A stretch of 52,212 bases of DNA, from positions 1-52,212 of the forward strand of contig CANOVJ010000023.1 of NCBI GenBank assembly GCA_947570615.1, read 5' to 3'. Under the pieces are notes generated by a model that saw nothing but the letters and a program-made list of their open reading frames with translations, made no database searches and was not told where the DNA came from. Shown piece after piece: positions 32,263 to 40,299 of the stretch (position 1 is its first letter; every line of letters begins with the position of its first letter). A program made the translations under genes and the position numbers. This DNA is from an uncultured Lachnospiraceae bacterium (GTDB lineage: Bacteria; Bacillota; Clostridia; Lachnospirales; Lachnospiraceae).

Positions 32263-33387
32263 GATTCGGTTTCTTATGGAAATTCCGTTCACCTCCACAT
32301 GGTCGCTCAGTTCGATCACGAGACAGGGCCTGCCGTCCACCGTCATGGTATTTACCAGGTCGGCCCGCTCGGGATTGACCTTCACCACCACATCCGGCGT
32401 TTTGACCTCAAAGGTTTTCGTGTTCGCCACATTGTCCACCAGCAGGGAGGTGTTCTCCCCGGCGGCGGCATCGTAGATCTTTTCGAAATCCGTCAGCCGC
32501 TCCTGCTCGACTCCGCTTTTCTCAAAGAGATTCTTAACCTGCTGCCGGTCCAGGGTGAGCGGCTCCGGGATTTCCCTGTGTTCCTCGATCATATCGGTCA
32601 GATTCTCATGGATGCTCTTCACAACCTCGTACTCCGCTTCCTCCCCGAGGGTCTCCTCGATCAGGGTCTGGAAGGTCTCCTTCTGGCCTTTGGCGGTAAG
32701 GGGCAAAGCCGCGCCCAGAATGCCGTCCACGAACTCAGAGTGAGGTTCCTCCGGATTTTTGGTGTAGTAGAGGGTACTGTGGAGATCGCTCCCTCTGTCG
32801 TTGAAGGCAGGAAAAAGAAAGCCGGTCTGAGGCATGTCCACGATCCAGTCCCGGATCCGGTTATGGAATTCGTTGGCTCCGGCGTCGTAGCTCAAGCCCG
32901 GTTTGGACAGGTTTACCGGGCAGATACAGCACAGAAGATACTCAAATACCGTGTCGGAGGCGTCGTCCATGGTGAGGCCGTCGGTGGTTTTGCCGGGGAC
33001 ATCGTAGGCGTCGTGGATGATCAGGACGAGATAATTGCCCACATATTCGTAGGAGCCGATGACCCTGTCGAAAAATTCCTCCAGCAGCGCGTCGTCCTTT
33101 AATTTACTGTCCCGCAGCCGCAGAAGAAATTCCTGGGTGCCGCCCTCCTGCTCGCTGGAAAGAGGAAATTCCAGATTCAGCATATTTTTGCCCACAGAGC
33201 CGGAGAGGGCTTTGCGCAGCAGTTCAAAATATTTGAAGATTTCCTCCTCGGGGAGGGAGAGAAAGGCCTCCTTAAACTGTGTCTTTTTGTTCTTCTCCCC
33301 GTCCACGTAGCAGCCGCAGATACGGGTGATGGAGCAGTTTCGCGGCGTATAGAGACGTTTGATTTCGTTTACTTCCTGTTTGATCAT
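32242..33387 (-). CDS. DUF4317 protein
   Basis: A 381-residue cytoplasmic protein matching the DUF4317 family of Clostridia (N-terminus MIKQEVNEIKRLYTPRNCSI, then ITRICGCYVDGEKNKK; FPAFNDRGSDLHSTLYYTK in the middle; VDGRPCLVIELSDHVEVNG at the end). No catalytic motif is recognisable and the function is unknown. The gene begins 4 nt after the stop of the dehydratase activase gene, so the two are one operon. Its stop lies inside the terminator hairpin shared with the convergent EAL-HDOD gene. Confidence 0.85.
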   Translation of the reverse strand: MIKQEVNEIKRLYTPRNCSITRICGCYVDGEKNKKTQFKEAFLSLPEEEIFKYFELLRKALSGSVGKNMLNLEFPLSSEQEGGTQEFLLRLRDSKLKDDALLEEFFDRVIGSYEYVGNYLVLIIHDAYDVPGKTTDGLTMDDASDTVFEYLLCCICPVNLSKPGLSYDAGANEFHNRIRDWIVDMPQTGFLFPAFNDRGSDLHSTLYYTKNPEEPHSEFVDGILGAALPLTAKGQKETFQTLIEETLGEEAEYEVVKSIHENLTDMIEEHREIPEPLTLDRQQVKNLFEKSGVEQERLTDFEKIYDAAAGENTSLLVDNVANTKTFEVKTPDVVVKVNPERADLVNTMTVDGRPCLVIELSDHVEVNGISIRNRIENLPAD

Positions 33388-33391
33388 TTGA

Positions 33392-36300
33392 TTACCCTTT
33401 CAGATTCTTATGCGCGGTGGAGAGCATCAGCTTGATCCGGTTTAACTGGTTCACCTCGCTGGCTCCCGGATCATAATCGATGGCGACGATATTGCTCAGA
33501 GGGTATCTTCTGCGCAGCTCCTTGATTACGCCTTTCCCCACCACGTGGTTTGGCAGACAGCCAAAGGGCTGGGTACAGACGATGTTGTTCACGCCCTCCT
33601 TAATCAGCTCCACCATTTCCCCGGTGAGAAACCATCCCTCGCCGGTCTGATTGCCGATGGAGACGATGGGGCTGGCGTATTCCACGGTCCGGTAAATACT
33701 GGTGGGCGGCGTGAAATGCCTGCTTGCGGCAAAGGCTTTCGTGGCGGCTCCCCGCAGAAATTCCAGCGCCTGGATTCCTGCCCTGGAGACCAGGGCCGCT
33801 TTTTTGCTGGTGCCCAGCTCCCTGGCCTTATAAATCTGATTATAAAAGCAGTAGAGCATAAAGTCCAGAAGATCGGGAACCACAGCCTCGGCTCCCTCGG
33901 CCTCGAGCAGCTCCACCAGGTGATTGTTGGCGGCCGGGGCGAATTTCACCAGAATTTCACCAACGATGCCAACCCGGGGTTTCTTTTCATCCGTGATGGG
34001 AACCGCGTCGAAGTCCGCCACAATCTCTCTGCACATCCTGCGGAAGGTAAATAAGCTCATATGGCTTCCGGTCAGGAAGGCCCGGCATTCCTTCAGCCAC
34101 TTCCGGTGCAGGGCCTCCACGCTCCCCTTTTCCTTTTCATAGGGGCGCATGCGATAGATACAGCGCATGAAAATATCCCCGAACACAGCGCCGTAGGCGG
34201 CCCGGATGAGAAGCTCTGAATTAATGTGGAAGCCGGGGTTGGACTCGATTCCGCCCAGGTTTAAGGAGATGACGGGCACGTGGGACATGCCTGCCTTTTC
34301 CAGGGCCCGGCGGATAAATCCGATGTAGTTGGTGGCGCGGCATCCGCCCCCTGTCTGGGTGATGATCACGGCGGTCTTTTCAAGGTCGTATTTGCCTGAT
34401 AAGAGGGCGTCCATGATCTGTCCCACCACCATAAGGGAGGGGTAGCAGGCGTCGTTATTCACATATTTAAGGCCCACGTCCACGGCCTGGCGGTTATCGT
34501 TGGACAATACCTCAAAATGATATCCGCAGGCGCAGAAGGCCGACTCTAACAGGTCGAAATGGATGGGCGACATCTGGGGACACAGAATCGTGTACTGCGC
34601 CCGCATTTCCTCTGTAAATTTGACTTTTTCAATGGCGGAGGAACGGATGGTGCGCTGCGTCCGGTCCTTTTTCTGCTGCTTTTCCTTCGCCCGGATGGCG
34701 GAGAGCAGGGAACGGATGCGAATCCTGGCGGCCCCCAGATTGTTCACCTCATCGATTTTCAGACAGGTGTAGATCTTGTCGGAGCCGGTGAGGATATCGC
34801 TGACCTGGTCGGTGGTCACGGCGTCCAGGCCGCAGCCGAAGGAATTGAGCTGGATCAGATCCAGATTGTCAACGGTTTTCACATAGCTGGCCGCCGCATA
34901 GAGCCGGGAATGATACATCCACTGGTCGGAAACGATCAGCGGACGCTCCGGGCAGGCCAGATGAGAGATAGAATCCTCCGTGAGCACGGCAATACCGTAG
35001 GAGGTGATCAACTCCGGGATTCCGTGATGGATCTCCGGGTCGATATGATAGGGCCTGCCGGCGAGCACAATGCCCCTTCCGCCGGTTTCCTCAAGCCAGG
35101 CGAGCACCTCCTCCCCCTTTTTGCGCATATCCAGGCGGGCCTTTTCAAGCTCCTCCCAGCCCAGGCGGGCGGCTTCCATCACTTCCTCCGGGGGCAGCTC
35201 GCGAAATTCCCTGGCCAGAGCCTCGCTGACGGTCTTTAAGTTTGCGAAGGACATAAAGGGATTGCGGAGCACGGCTTCCCCTCGTCCGATCTCCTCCACA
35301 TTGTTCTTGATATTTTCGGAATAGGAGGTGACGATGGGACAGTTATAGTGGTTGTTGGCTTCCTCAAACTCATTCCGCTCATAAAAGAGGGCGGGATAGA
35401 AGATAAAGTCCACCTTCTGGCTGATCAGCCAGCTCACATGCCCGTGTACCAGCTTGGCGGGATAGCATTCCGACTCGCTGGGGATGGACTCGATCCCGAG
35501 CTCATAAATCTTCCGGTTGGAGAGAGGAGAGAGCACGACCCGGTAGCCCAGCCTGGTGAAGAAGGTGTGCCAGAAGGGATAGTTTTCATACATATTTAAA
35601 GCCCGGGGAATCCCCACGGTTCCCCTTTTGGCCTCGTCGGCCGCAAGAGGCTCGTAGCCGAAGATCCTTTTGAGCTTGTAGTCGAACAGATTGGGGATGT
35701 TGCTTTCATTTTTCGTTTTTCCCAGTCCGCGTTCACAGCGGTTTCCGGAGATATACTGCCGTCCCCCGGTAAAACGGTTGATGGTCAGACGGCAGCTGTT
35801 GGTGCAGCCCTTACATTTGGCCATGCTGGTCTCAAACTGCAGGGCGTCGATCTTCTCAAAGGGCAGCATGGTGGTCTCATAGTCCACACTGTAGCGTTCC
35901 CTGGCGATCAGGGCCGCTCCGAACGCGCCCATGATCCCGGCGATATCGGGACGGATGGCATCGCATCCGGCGATCTTTTCAAAGCTGCGCAGCACCGCGT
36001 CATTGTAAAAGGTGCCGCCCTGGACAACGATATTTTTTCCAAGGGCGGAGGCGTCGGAGACCTTGATCACCTTAAAGAGGGCGTTCTTGATGACGGAGTA
36101 GGCCAGTCCCGCGGAGATATCGGGAACGCTGGCGCCCTCCTTCTGAGCCTGCTTAACCTTTGAGTTCATGAAAACGGTGCATCTGGTTCCAAGATCGATG
36201 GGGTGGCGGGCAAAGAGCGCCGCCTGGGCAAAATCCTCTACGGAATAGTTCAGGGATCTGGCGAAAGTCTCGATAAAGGAGCCGCACCCGGAGGAGCAGG

Positions 36301-37633
36301 CTTCGTTTAACTGCACACTGTCTACCGTCTGATTTTTGATCTTGATGCACTTCATGTCCTGTCCGCCGATATCCAGGATGCAGTCCACCTGAGGATCGAA
36401 AAAGGCGGCGGCGTAATAGTGGGCCACGGTTTCCACCTCCCCGTCGTCCAGAAGAAAGGCGGCCTTCATAAGGGCCTCCCCGTAGCCGGTGGAGCAGGAG
36501 CGCACGATAACGGCCTCCCTGGGCAGGAGCGCATAGATTTCCCGGATGGCCCGGATGGCGGTCTTTAAGGGACTGCCGTCGTTGTTGCTGTAAAAGGAGT
36601 ACAGAAGAGAACCGTCCTCCCCCACGAGGGCCACCTTGGTGGTGGTGCTGCCGGCATCGATGCCCAGGTAGCAGTTGCCACGGTAGGAGGCAAGCTCCCC
36701 GGCCCGTACATGATGCTTCTGGTGACGGGCCTTAAACCCTTCATATTCCTCCGGGGAAGAAAATAAGGGTTCCATCCGCTCCACTTCGAATTCCATCTTA
36801 ATGTCGCCGGAGAGCTTTCCGGTGATCTCCTCCATGGTAAAGGAAATCTCCCGGTCCGCGTTCATGGCGGAGCCCATGGCGGCAAAAAGATGAGAGTGCT
36901 CCGTATCGATCACATGCTCCGCATCCAGCTTAAGGGTGCGGATAAAGGCGGTCTTTAATTCGGAAAGGAAATGTAAGGGGCCGCCCAGGAAGGCCACATG
37001 TCCCCGGATGGGCTTGCCGCAGGCAAGACCGCTGATGGTCTGACTGACTACTGCCTGAAAAATGGAAGCGGACAGATCCTCTTTGGTAGCGCCGTCGTTG
37101 ATAAGAGGCTGGATGTCAGATTTGGCGAACACGCCGCATCTGGCAGCGATGGTATAGAGCAGATGATAATCTTTCGCATATTCGTTTAAGCCCGCGGCGT
37201 CCGTCTGGAGCAGGGAGGCCATCTGATCAATGAAGGATCCCGTTCCTCCGGCGCAGATGCCGTTCATGCGCTGTTCCACGTTCCCGCCCTCAAAATAAAT
37301 AATCTTGGCGTCCTCGCCGCCAAGCTCAATGGCCACATCGGTCTGAGGGGCTAATTCCTTCAGCGCCGTGGCCACACAGATCACCTCCTGAACGAAGGGG
37401 AATCCCAGATGCCGGGCCAGGGTCAGACCGCCGGAGCCGGTGATCACCGGGTGGAGCCTTAAATTGCCCAGCAGCGCGCCGGCCCTGGTGAGTAAATCGG
37501 AAAGCGTTTCTTTTATATTGGCAAAATGTCTCTGATAATCTGAAAAAAGAATATGATGCGCATCGTCCAGTATGGCAATTTTGACAGTGGTGGAGCCAAT
37601 GTCAATGCCGAGCGCAAAGGATTGAAAATCCAT
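33392..37633 (-). CDS. Fused 2-hydroxyacyl-CoA dehydratase activase / HgdB-like protein
   Basis: A 1413-residue fusion. Two ASKHA ATPase domains of the BadF/BcrA/HgdC type are at about 1-275 ([43 protein letters not shown]) and 325-585 ([47 protein letters not shown]). CKGCTNSC near 615 may bind an Fe-S cluster. Then follow a DUF2229 region (about 670-900; [15 protein letters not shown]) and an HgdB-like region (about 1000-1400; [29 protein letters not shown]). HgdC-type activases use ATP to inject a low-potential electron from a [4Fe-4S] cluster into 2-hydroxyacyl-CoA dehydratases. This large fused family is common in Firmicutes, but its substrate is unknown. AAAGGCGG precedes the ATG. Confidence 0.88.
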   Translation of the reverse strand: MDFQSFALGIDIGSTTVKIAILDDAHHILFSDYQRHFANIKETLSDLLTRAGALLGNLRLHPVITGSGGLTLARHLGFPFVQEVICVATALKELAPQTDVAIELGGEDAKIIYFEGGNVEQRMNGICAGGTGSFIDQMASLLQTDAAGLNEYAKDYHLLYTIAARCGVFAKSDIQPLINDGATKEDLSASIFQAVVSQTISGLACGKPIRGHVAFLGGPLHFLSELKTAFIRTLKLDAEHVIDTEHSHLFAAMGSAMNADREISFTMEEITGKLSGDIKMEFEVERMEPLFSSPEEYEGFKARHQKHHVRAGELASYRGNCYLGIDAGSTTTKVALVGEDGSLLYSFYSNNDGSPLKTAIRAIREIYALLPREAVIVRSCSTGYGEALMKAAFLLDDGEVETVAHYYAAAFFDPQVDCILDIGGQDMKCIKIKNQTVDSVQLNEACSSGCGSFIETFARSLNYSVEDFAQAALFARHPIDLGTRCTVFMNSKVKQAQKEGASVPDISAGLAYSVIKNALFKVIKVSDASALGKNIVVQGGTFYNDAVLRSFEKIAGCDAIRPDIAGIMGAFGAALIARERYSVDYETTMLPFEKIDALQFETSMAKCKGCTNSCRLTINRFTGGRQYISGNRCERGLGKTKNESNIPNLFDYKLKRIFGYEPLAADEAKRGTVGIPRALNMYENYPFWHTFFTRLGYRVVLSPLSNRKIYELGIESIPSESECYPAKLVHGHVSWLISQKVDFIFYPALFYERNEFEEANNHYNCPIVTSYSENIKNNVEEIGRGEAVLRNPFMSFANLKTVSEALAREFRELPPEEVMEAARLGWEELEKARLDMRKKGEEVLAWLEETGGRGIVLAGRPYHIDPEIHHGIPELITSYGIAVLTEDSISHLACPERPLIVSDQWMYHSRLYAAASYVKTVDNLDLIQLNSFGCGLDAVTTDQVSDILTGSDKIYTCLKIDEVNNLGAARIRIRSLLSAIRAKEKQQKKDRTQRTIRSSAIEKVKFTEEMRAQYTILCPQMSPIHFDLLESAFCACGYHFEVLSNDNRQAVDVGLKYVNNDACYPSLMVVGQIMDALLSGKYDLEKTAVIITQTGGGCRATNYIGFIRRALEKAGMSHVPVISLNLGGIESNPGFHINSELLIRAAYGAVFGDIFMRCIYRMRPYEKEKGSVEALHRKWLKECRAFLTGSHMSLFTFRRMCREIVADFDAVPITDEKKPRVGIVGEILVKFAPAANNHLVELLEAEGAEAVVPDLLDFMLYCFYNQIYKARELGTSKKAALVSRAGIQALEFLRGAATKAFAASRHFTPPTSIYRTVEYASPIVSIGNQTGEGWFLTGEMVELIKEGVNNIVCTQPFGCLPNHVVGKGVIKELRRRYPLSNIVAIDYDPGASEVNQLNRIKLMLSTAHKNLKG

Positions 37634-37664
37634 GACCTACCGCCTTTCTATCAATTAGCTGATC

Positions 37665-37702
37665 TGCGACGCGTTTTCTGACATGCGACGCATTTTCTGA
37701 CA
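37665..37702 (-). repeat. Two tandem 19-bp repeats in the activase 5' leader
   Basis: Plus-strand TGCGACGCGTTTTCTGACA (37665-37683) is followed by TGCGACGCATTTTCTGACA (37684-37702), one mismatch, and then a partial TGCG. They lie between the predicted transcription start (about 37705) and the ATG (37633), so they could be an operator or an RNA element (ACGCAT/ATGCGT can pair). Confidence 0.65.
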
Positions 37703-37711
37703 TGCGTTGTT

Positions 37712-37740
37712 ATTATACGACAGGATTTTTTAAAATGCAA
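37712..37740 (-). promoter_or_regulatory. Predicted promoter of the activase-DUF4317 operon
   Basis: On the minus strand TTGCAT (37740-37735) and consensus TATAAT (37717-37712) are spaced by 17 bp. Confidence 0.75.
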
Positions 37741-37812
37741 TCACACAAACCTAAACATTTCGTAAAGAAAACCATTCAGATTTTTTAAATTTCTAAAAAA
37801 ACAGGGGTTTTA

Positions 37813-37841
37813 TTTACATTTCAAAACAAGAATGATAGAAT
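37813..37841 (+). promoter_or_regulatory. Predicted promoter of the rhomboid-like/sigma-like operon
   Basis: TTTACA (37813-37818) and TAGAAT (37836-37841), 17-bp spacing, about 50 nt before the ATG at 37895. Divergent from the activase promoter. Confidence 0.72.
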
Positions 37842-37894
37842 ATATGAAGTTTCTGGCAGGATGATGATTAAACGGTTAAAGGAGTAACAGGCTT

Positions 37895-38800
37895 ATGAAA
37901 TTCCAGGGTGATTTCGAAAGAAAATTCGGGAAATACGCCATCAAAAATTTGTCTCTGGTGCTGATCATATGCTATGCCTGCGGATATGTTTTTCAGATAC
38001 TCTATCCGGGGCTTTTGCGTTATCTGTACTTAAATCCCTACGAGATCCTTTTTCACGGACAGATCTGGCGGCTGCTCACCTGGCTGATCGTTCCGCCCTC
38101 CAGATTTGACTTTTTTACGCTGCTGATGCTGTATTTTTATTATTCACTGGGAACTACCCTGGAACGGACCTGGGGGACGTACCGGTACAATGTGTATATC
38201 CTGTCGGGAATCCTGTTCACCATCCTGGGAGCGTTCCTCCTGTTTGGGTATACGGCCGTTTTTCAGAACGAGACGGATGTCCGGACAGCGCTTTATATCC
38301 TCTGGGGGACGTCCGATTCCAGGCTGGCGTCCGGATTCAGCACTTACTATATTAATATGTCGATCTTCCTTGCCTTTGCCTCGACCTATCCCAATATGCA
38401 GGTGATGCTGTTTTTCCTGCTCCCTATCAGGATCAAAATTCTGGGCATTATTTACGGGGCGCTTCTGGTATATCAGTTCCTTATGGGCGGGATCGCAGAT
38501 CAGTTTGTGATCGCGGCGTCCCTGATGAATTTCGTTGTATTTTTTATCACAGGCAGGGGAAAGGTTCATATGACGCCCAGGCAGGCCAGGCGCAGAGAGC
38601 AGTTCCGCCGGGAGGTAAAAAAGACTGCGAAGGCGACCCGGCACAAATGCGCCGTCTGCGGCAGAACGGATGAGACCAACCCGGAGCTCCAATTCCGGTA
38701 CTGCTCCAAATGCGATGGCAATTATGAATACTGCGAGGATCATATTTTTACCCATACCCATGTAAAAATGAACGCCGGAGACGGAAAGGAACAGAGATAA
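37895..38800 (+). CDS. Rhomboid-like membrane protein without catalytic serine, zinc-ribbon tail
   Basis: A 301-residue protein with about six membrane helices (20-220) and a cytoplasmic tail. The rhomboid fold is suggested by GQIWRLLTWLIVPPS (the WR motif of loop 1) and LGTTLERTWGTYRYNVYIL (the LE..WG motif after helix 2). The GxSG catalytic serine motif of helix 4 is absent, and no helix-6 His is evident, so it is probably a pseudoprotease (iRhom/Derlin-like). The tail carries C252, C255, C270, C273, C280, H283, H287 and H289 (CAVCGRTDE, YCSKCDGNYEYC, HIFTHTHV), a probable zinc-binding domain. The next gene starts 1 nt after its stop, so it is tightly linked to the sigma-like protein. Confidence 0.75.
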   Translation: MKFQGDFERKFGKYAIKNLSLVLIICYACGYVFQILYPGLLRYLYLNPYEILFHGQIWRLLTWLIVPPSRFDFFTLLMLYFYYSLGTTLERTWGTYRYNVYILSGILFTILGAFLLFGYTAVFQNETDVRTALYILWGTSDSRLASGFSTYYINMSIFLAFASTYPNMQVMLFFLLPIRIKILGIIYGALLVYQFLMGGIADQFVIAASLMNFVVFFITGRGKVHMTPRQARRREQFRREVKKTAKATRHKCAVCGRTDETNPELQFRYCSKCDGNYEYCEDHIFTHTHVKMNAGDGKEQR

Positions 38801-38801
38801 T

Positions 38802-39596
38802 ATGGCACAGGATCAGAGAGCTACACAGGAAATTCTTTTTGCCAGGACCCTTGCGCAGGTGAGAGCGCTTGCCGGAATGCAGCATAACCGTATTTCCCGG
38901 GAGCAGGCGGAGGAGGCTTTTGAGAGCCTGTCCCTGTCGCAGGAGCAGCTTCTTCTGGTATTCGACTATCTGCAAAAGCACAATATCCGTATCGGGCAGG
39001 AGAGCGAAGAGGGGCAGGAGGAGGATCCGCAGGATCAGGAGCCTTTGGAGGCGGACTGCCTGGAGGAATACCGAAGGAGCGTTCTGACCGACGAATTCTT
39101 AAGCGACGGGGAACGGGAGGCGGTTATTCTTTCCGCCATGGCGGGAGAAAAGCAGGCGCAGCACAGGCTGATCGGTCTTTTTCTGCCGAGGGTAGCCGAG
39201 GTGGCAAGGCTGTATACCGGACAGGGAGTCCTTCCGGAGGATCTCATAGGGGAAGGAAATTTGGCGCTGTCTGTGGGAGTCACCATGCTGGGGTGTCTTG
39301 AGAATGCCGACGAGGCGGAGGGAATGCTGATGAAAATGGTGATGGACGCCATGGAGGATGCCGTCTCACAGAGCTTTCATGACAGAGAGCGGGATCAGAA
39401 GGTGGTAAACCGTGTAAATCAGGTGGCGGAGAAGGCGGGCGAGCTCTCGGGCGAGCTGCACAGAAAGGTTACGGTTTCGGAGCTGTCAAAGGAGACCGGA
39501 ATATCCAGGAAGGTCATCGAGGACGCCATGCGCATGAGCGGCTTTAAGATAGAAGGTCTGCAGCTGGAGGATCCGCAGGAGCAGAGGTCTTTATGA
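38802..39596 (+). CDS. Sigma-70-like protein lacking region 4
   Basis: A 264-residue protein that follows the primary sigma factor in order. Residues 30-65 (NRISREQAEEAFESLSLSQE, then LLLVFDYLQKHNIRI) resemble region 1.1. About 85-165 resembles regions 1.2 to 2.2: LSDGEREAVILSAMAGEKQA, then HRLIGLFLPRVAEVARLY, and VLPEDLIGEGNLAL, which matches the core-RNA-polymerase-binding DLIQEGNIGL. Regions 2.3/2.4, which melt and read the -10, lack the aromatic FSTYATWWIRQ-type sequence. About 195-250 resembles region 3 (NQVAEKAGELSGELHRKVTV then SELSKETGISRKVIEDAM). Region 4, which reads the -35, is absent. It may bind RNA polymerase without promoter recognition, as a modulator or decoy (inference). AAAGGA is upstream; the 3' end overlaps the next gene (ATGA). 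Confidence 0.7.
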   Translation: MAQDQRATQEILFARTLAQVRALAGMQHNRISREQAEEAFESLSLSQEQLLLVFDYLQKHNIRIGQESEEGQEEDPQDQEPLEADCLEEYRRSVLTDEFLSDGEREAVILSAMAGEKQAQHRLIGLFLPRVAEVARLYTGQGVLPEDLIGEGNLALSVGVTMLGCLENADEAEGMLMKMVMDAMEDAVSQSFHDRERDQKVVNRVNQVAEKAGELSGELHRKVTVSELSKETGISRKVIEDAMRMSGFKIEGLQLEDPQEQRSL

Positions 39597-40015
39597 AAAT
39601 CATGGAAAATATTACCCGGTACGATGATTTTAAATATGTGCTCCAGGATGTGGGAAGCCTGTATCTGGGGGCCGGATTTTCCTATCAGGAGCTGCTCGAG
39701 CATGAGATGGTTCCCTTTAAGCTCAGAGCCGTTCTGACGCAGTATGTCTTTAAGGAGGCGGATCCGCAAACCACTCTGGAGAGTGAGTTTTATTATCTGG
39801 AGCGGGAGACGTTTCTGTATGAGGTTTTTTCCCAGCTTAAGATACAGGTAAAGGTACAGGTTCAGGAGAGAAAAAGAAATAAACCGGTATATCGGGAAAG
39901 GACATACGCGCTGGAGGAGCTGACAGGAATCAGTCCCGCCAGGAAAGAGGCGTGCGGGATGATGATCCGGGAGATTATCATTTCAAAGCTGGGGCTTATG
40001 ACTTTTCATATTTAA
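39593..40015 (+). CDS. Unknown protein, third gene of the sigma-like operon
   Basis: A 140-residue soluble protein, not recognised. The start overlaps the sigma-like stop (ATGA), so translation is coupled. Predicted mixed helix and strand; notable stretches are LYLGAGFSYQELLEHEMVPF, SEFYYLERETFLYEVFSQLK, a strand IQVKVQVQERKR, and RTYALEELTGISPARKEACG. No cysteine pairs, membrane helix or signal peptide. Its constant coupling to the sigma-like gene would suggest a shared process, but this cannot be tested from one genome. Confidence 0.75.
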   Translation: MKIMENITRYDDFKYVLQDVGSLYLGAGFSYQELLEHEMVPFKLRAVLTQYVFKEADPQTTLESEFYYLERETFLYEVFSQLKIQVKVQVQERKRNKPVYRERTYALEELTGISPARKEACGMMIREIIISKLGLMTFHI

Positions 40016-40031
40016 AAAGTTAATTTGGGGC

Positions 40032-40060
40032 TTGAAATCCGTCGGGTTTTATGATATGAT
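40032..40060 (+). promoter_or_regulatory. Predicted promoter of the structured leader
   Basis: TTGAAA (40032-40037) and TATGAT (40055-40060) are spaced by 17 bp. The start would be near 40067, within the first hairpin. Confidence 0.72.
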
Positions 40061-40063
40061 ACA

Positions 40064-40152
40064 TTCAGTCAGAAGAAATTCTGACTGAAAAATCGGTAAA
40101 ATTCCCCTTTTACACTGGGCGGGTCAGAAACTTTGTTTCTGCCCGCTCTTTT
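40064..40152 (+). ncRNA. Three-hairpin leader or small RNA upstream of the M16C protease
   Basis: Three hairpins follow the promoter: TTCAGTCAGAA/TTCTGACTGAA with a GAAA loop (40064-40089, 11 bp perfect), GTAAAA/TTTTAC with a TTCCCC loop (40096-40113), and a terminator-like stem GCGGG-T-CAGAAAC/GTTTCTGCCCGC (40119-40146) followed by TCTTTTAT. The result would be an RNA of about 85 nt, either a free small RNA or an attenuated leader of the protease gene at 40300. It matches no riboswitch class that I recognise. The first stem begins 3 nt before the predicted start, so the exact 5' end matters. The 150 nt from 40153 to 40299 hold no other feature that I see. Confidence 0.5.
40119..40152 (+). 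terminator. Intrinsic terminator or attenuator before the M16C gene
   Basis: A 12-bp stem with one bulged T, TTT loop, then TCTTTTAT. It lies 150 nt before the protease start and 104 nt after the previous operon, so it could serve the small RNA, attenuate the protease gene, or end the upstream operon. Confidence 0.7.
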
Positions 40153-40299
40153 ATGCGCAGCCCCATGCAGAGGAAGTATGCCGCTAAAGCGGCGCATGAG
40201 GCGCGCGGCGGGCAGGGAAAAGCCCCCTGCTCGATTTGGCAGGCAGAAGGCATCGGAACAGCGGATGCGGAAAATAAATTTAAGAAAGGAAATTAAATT

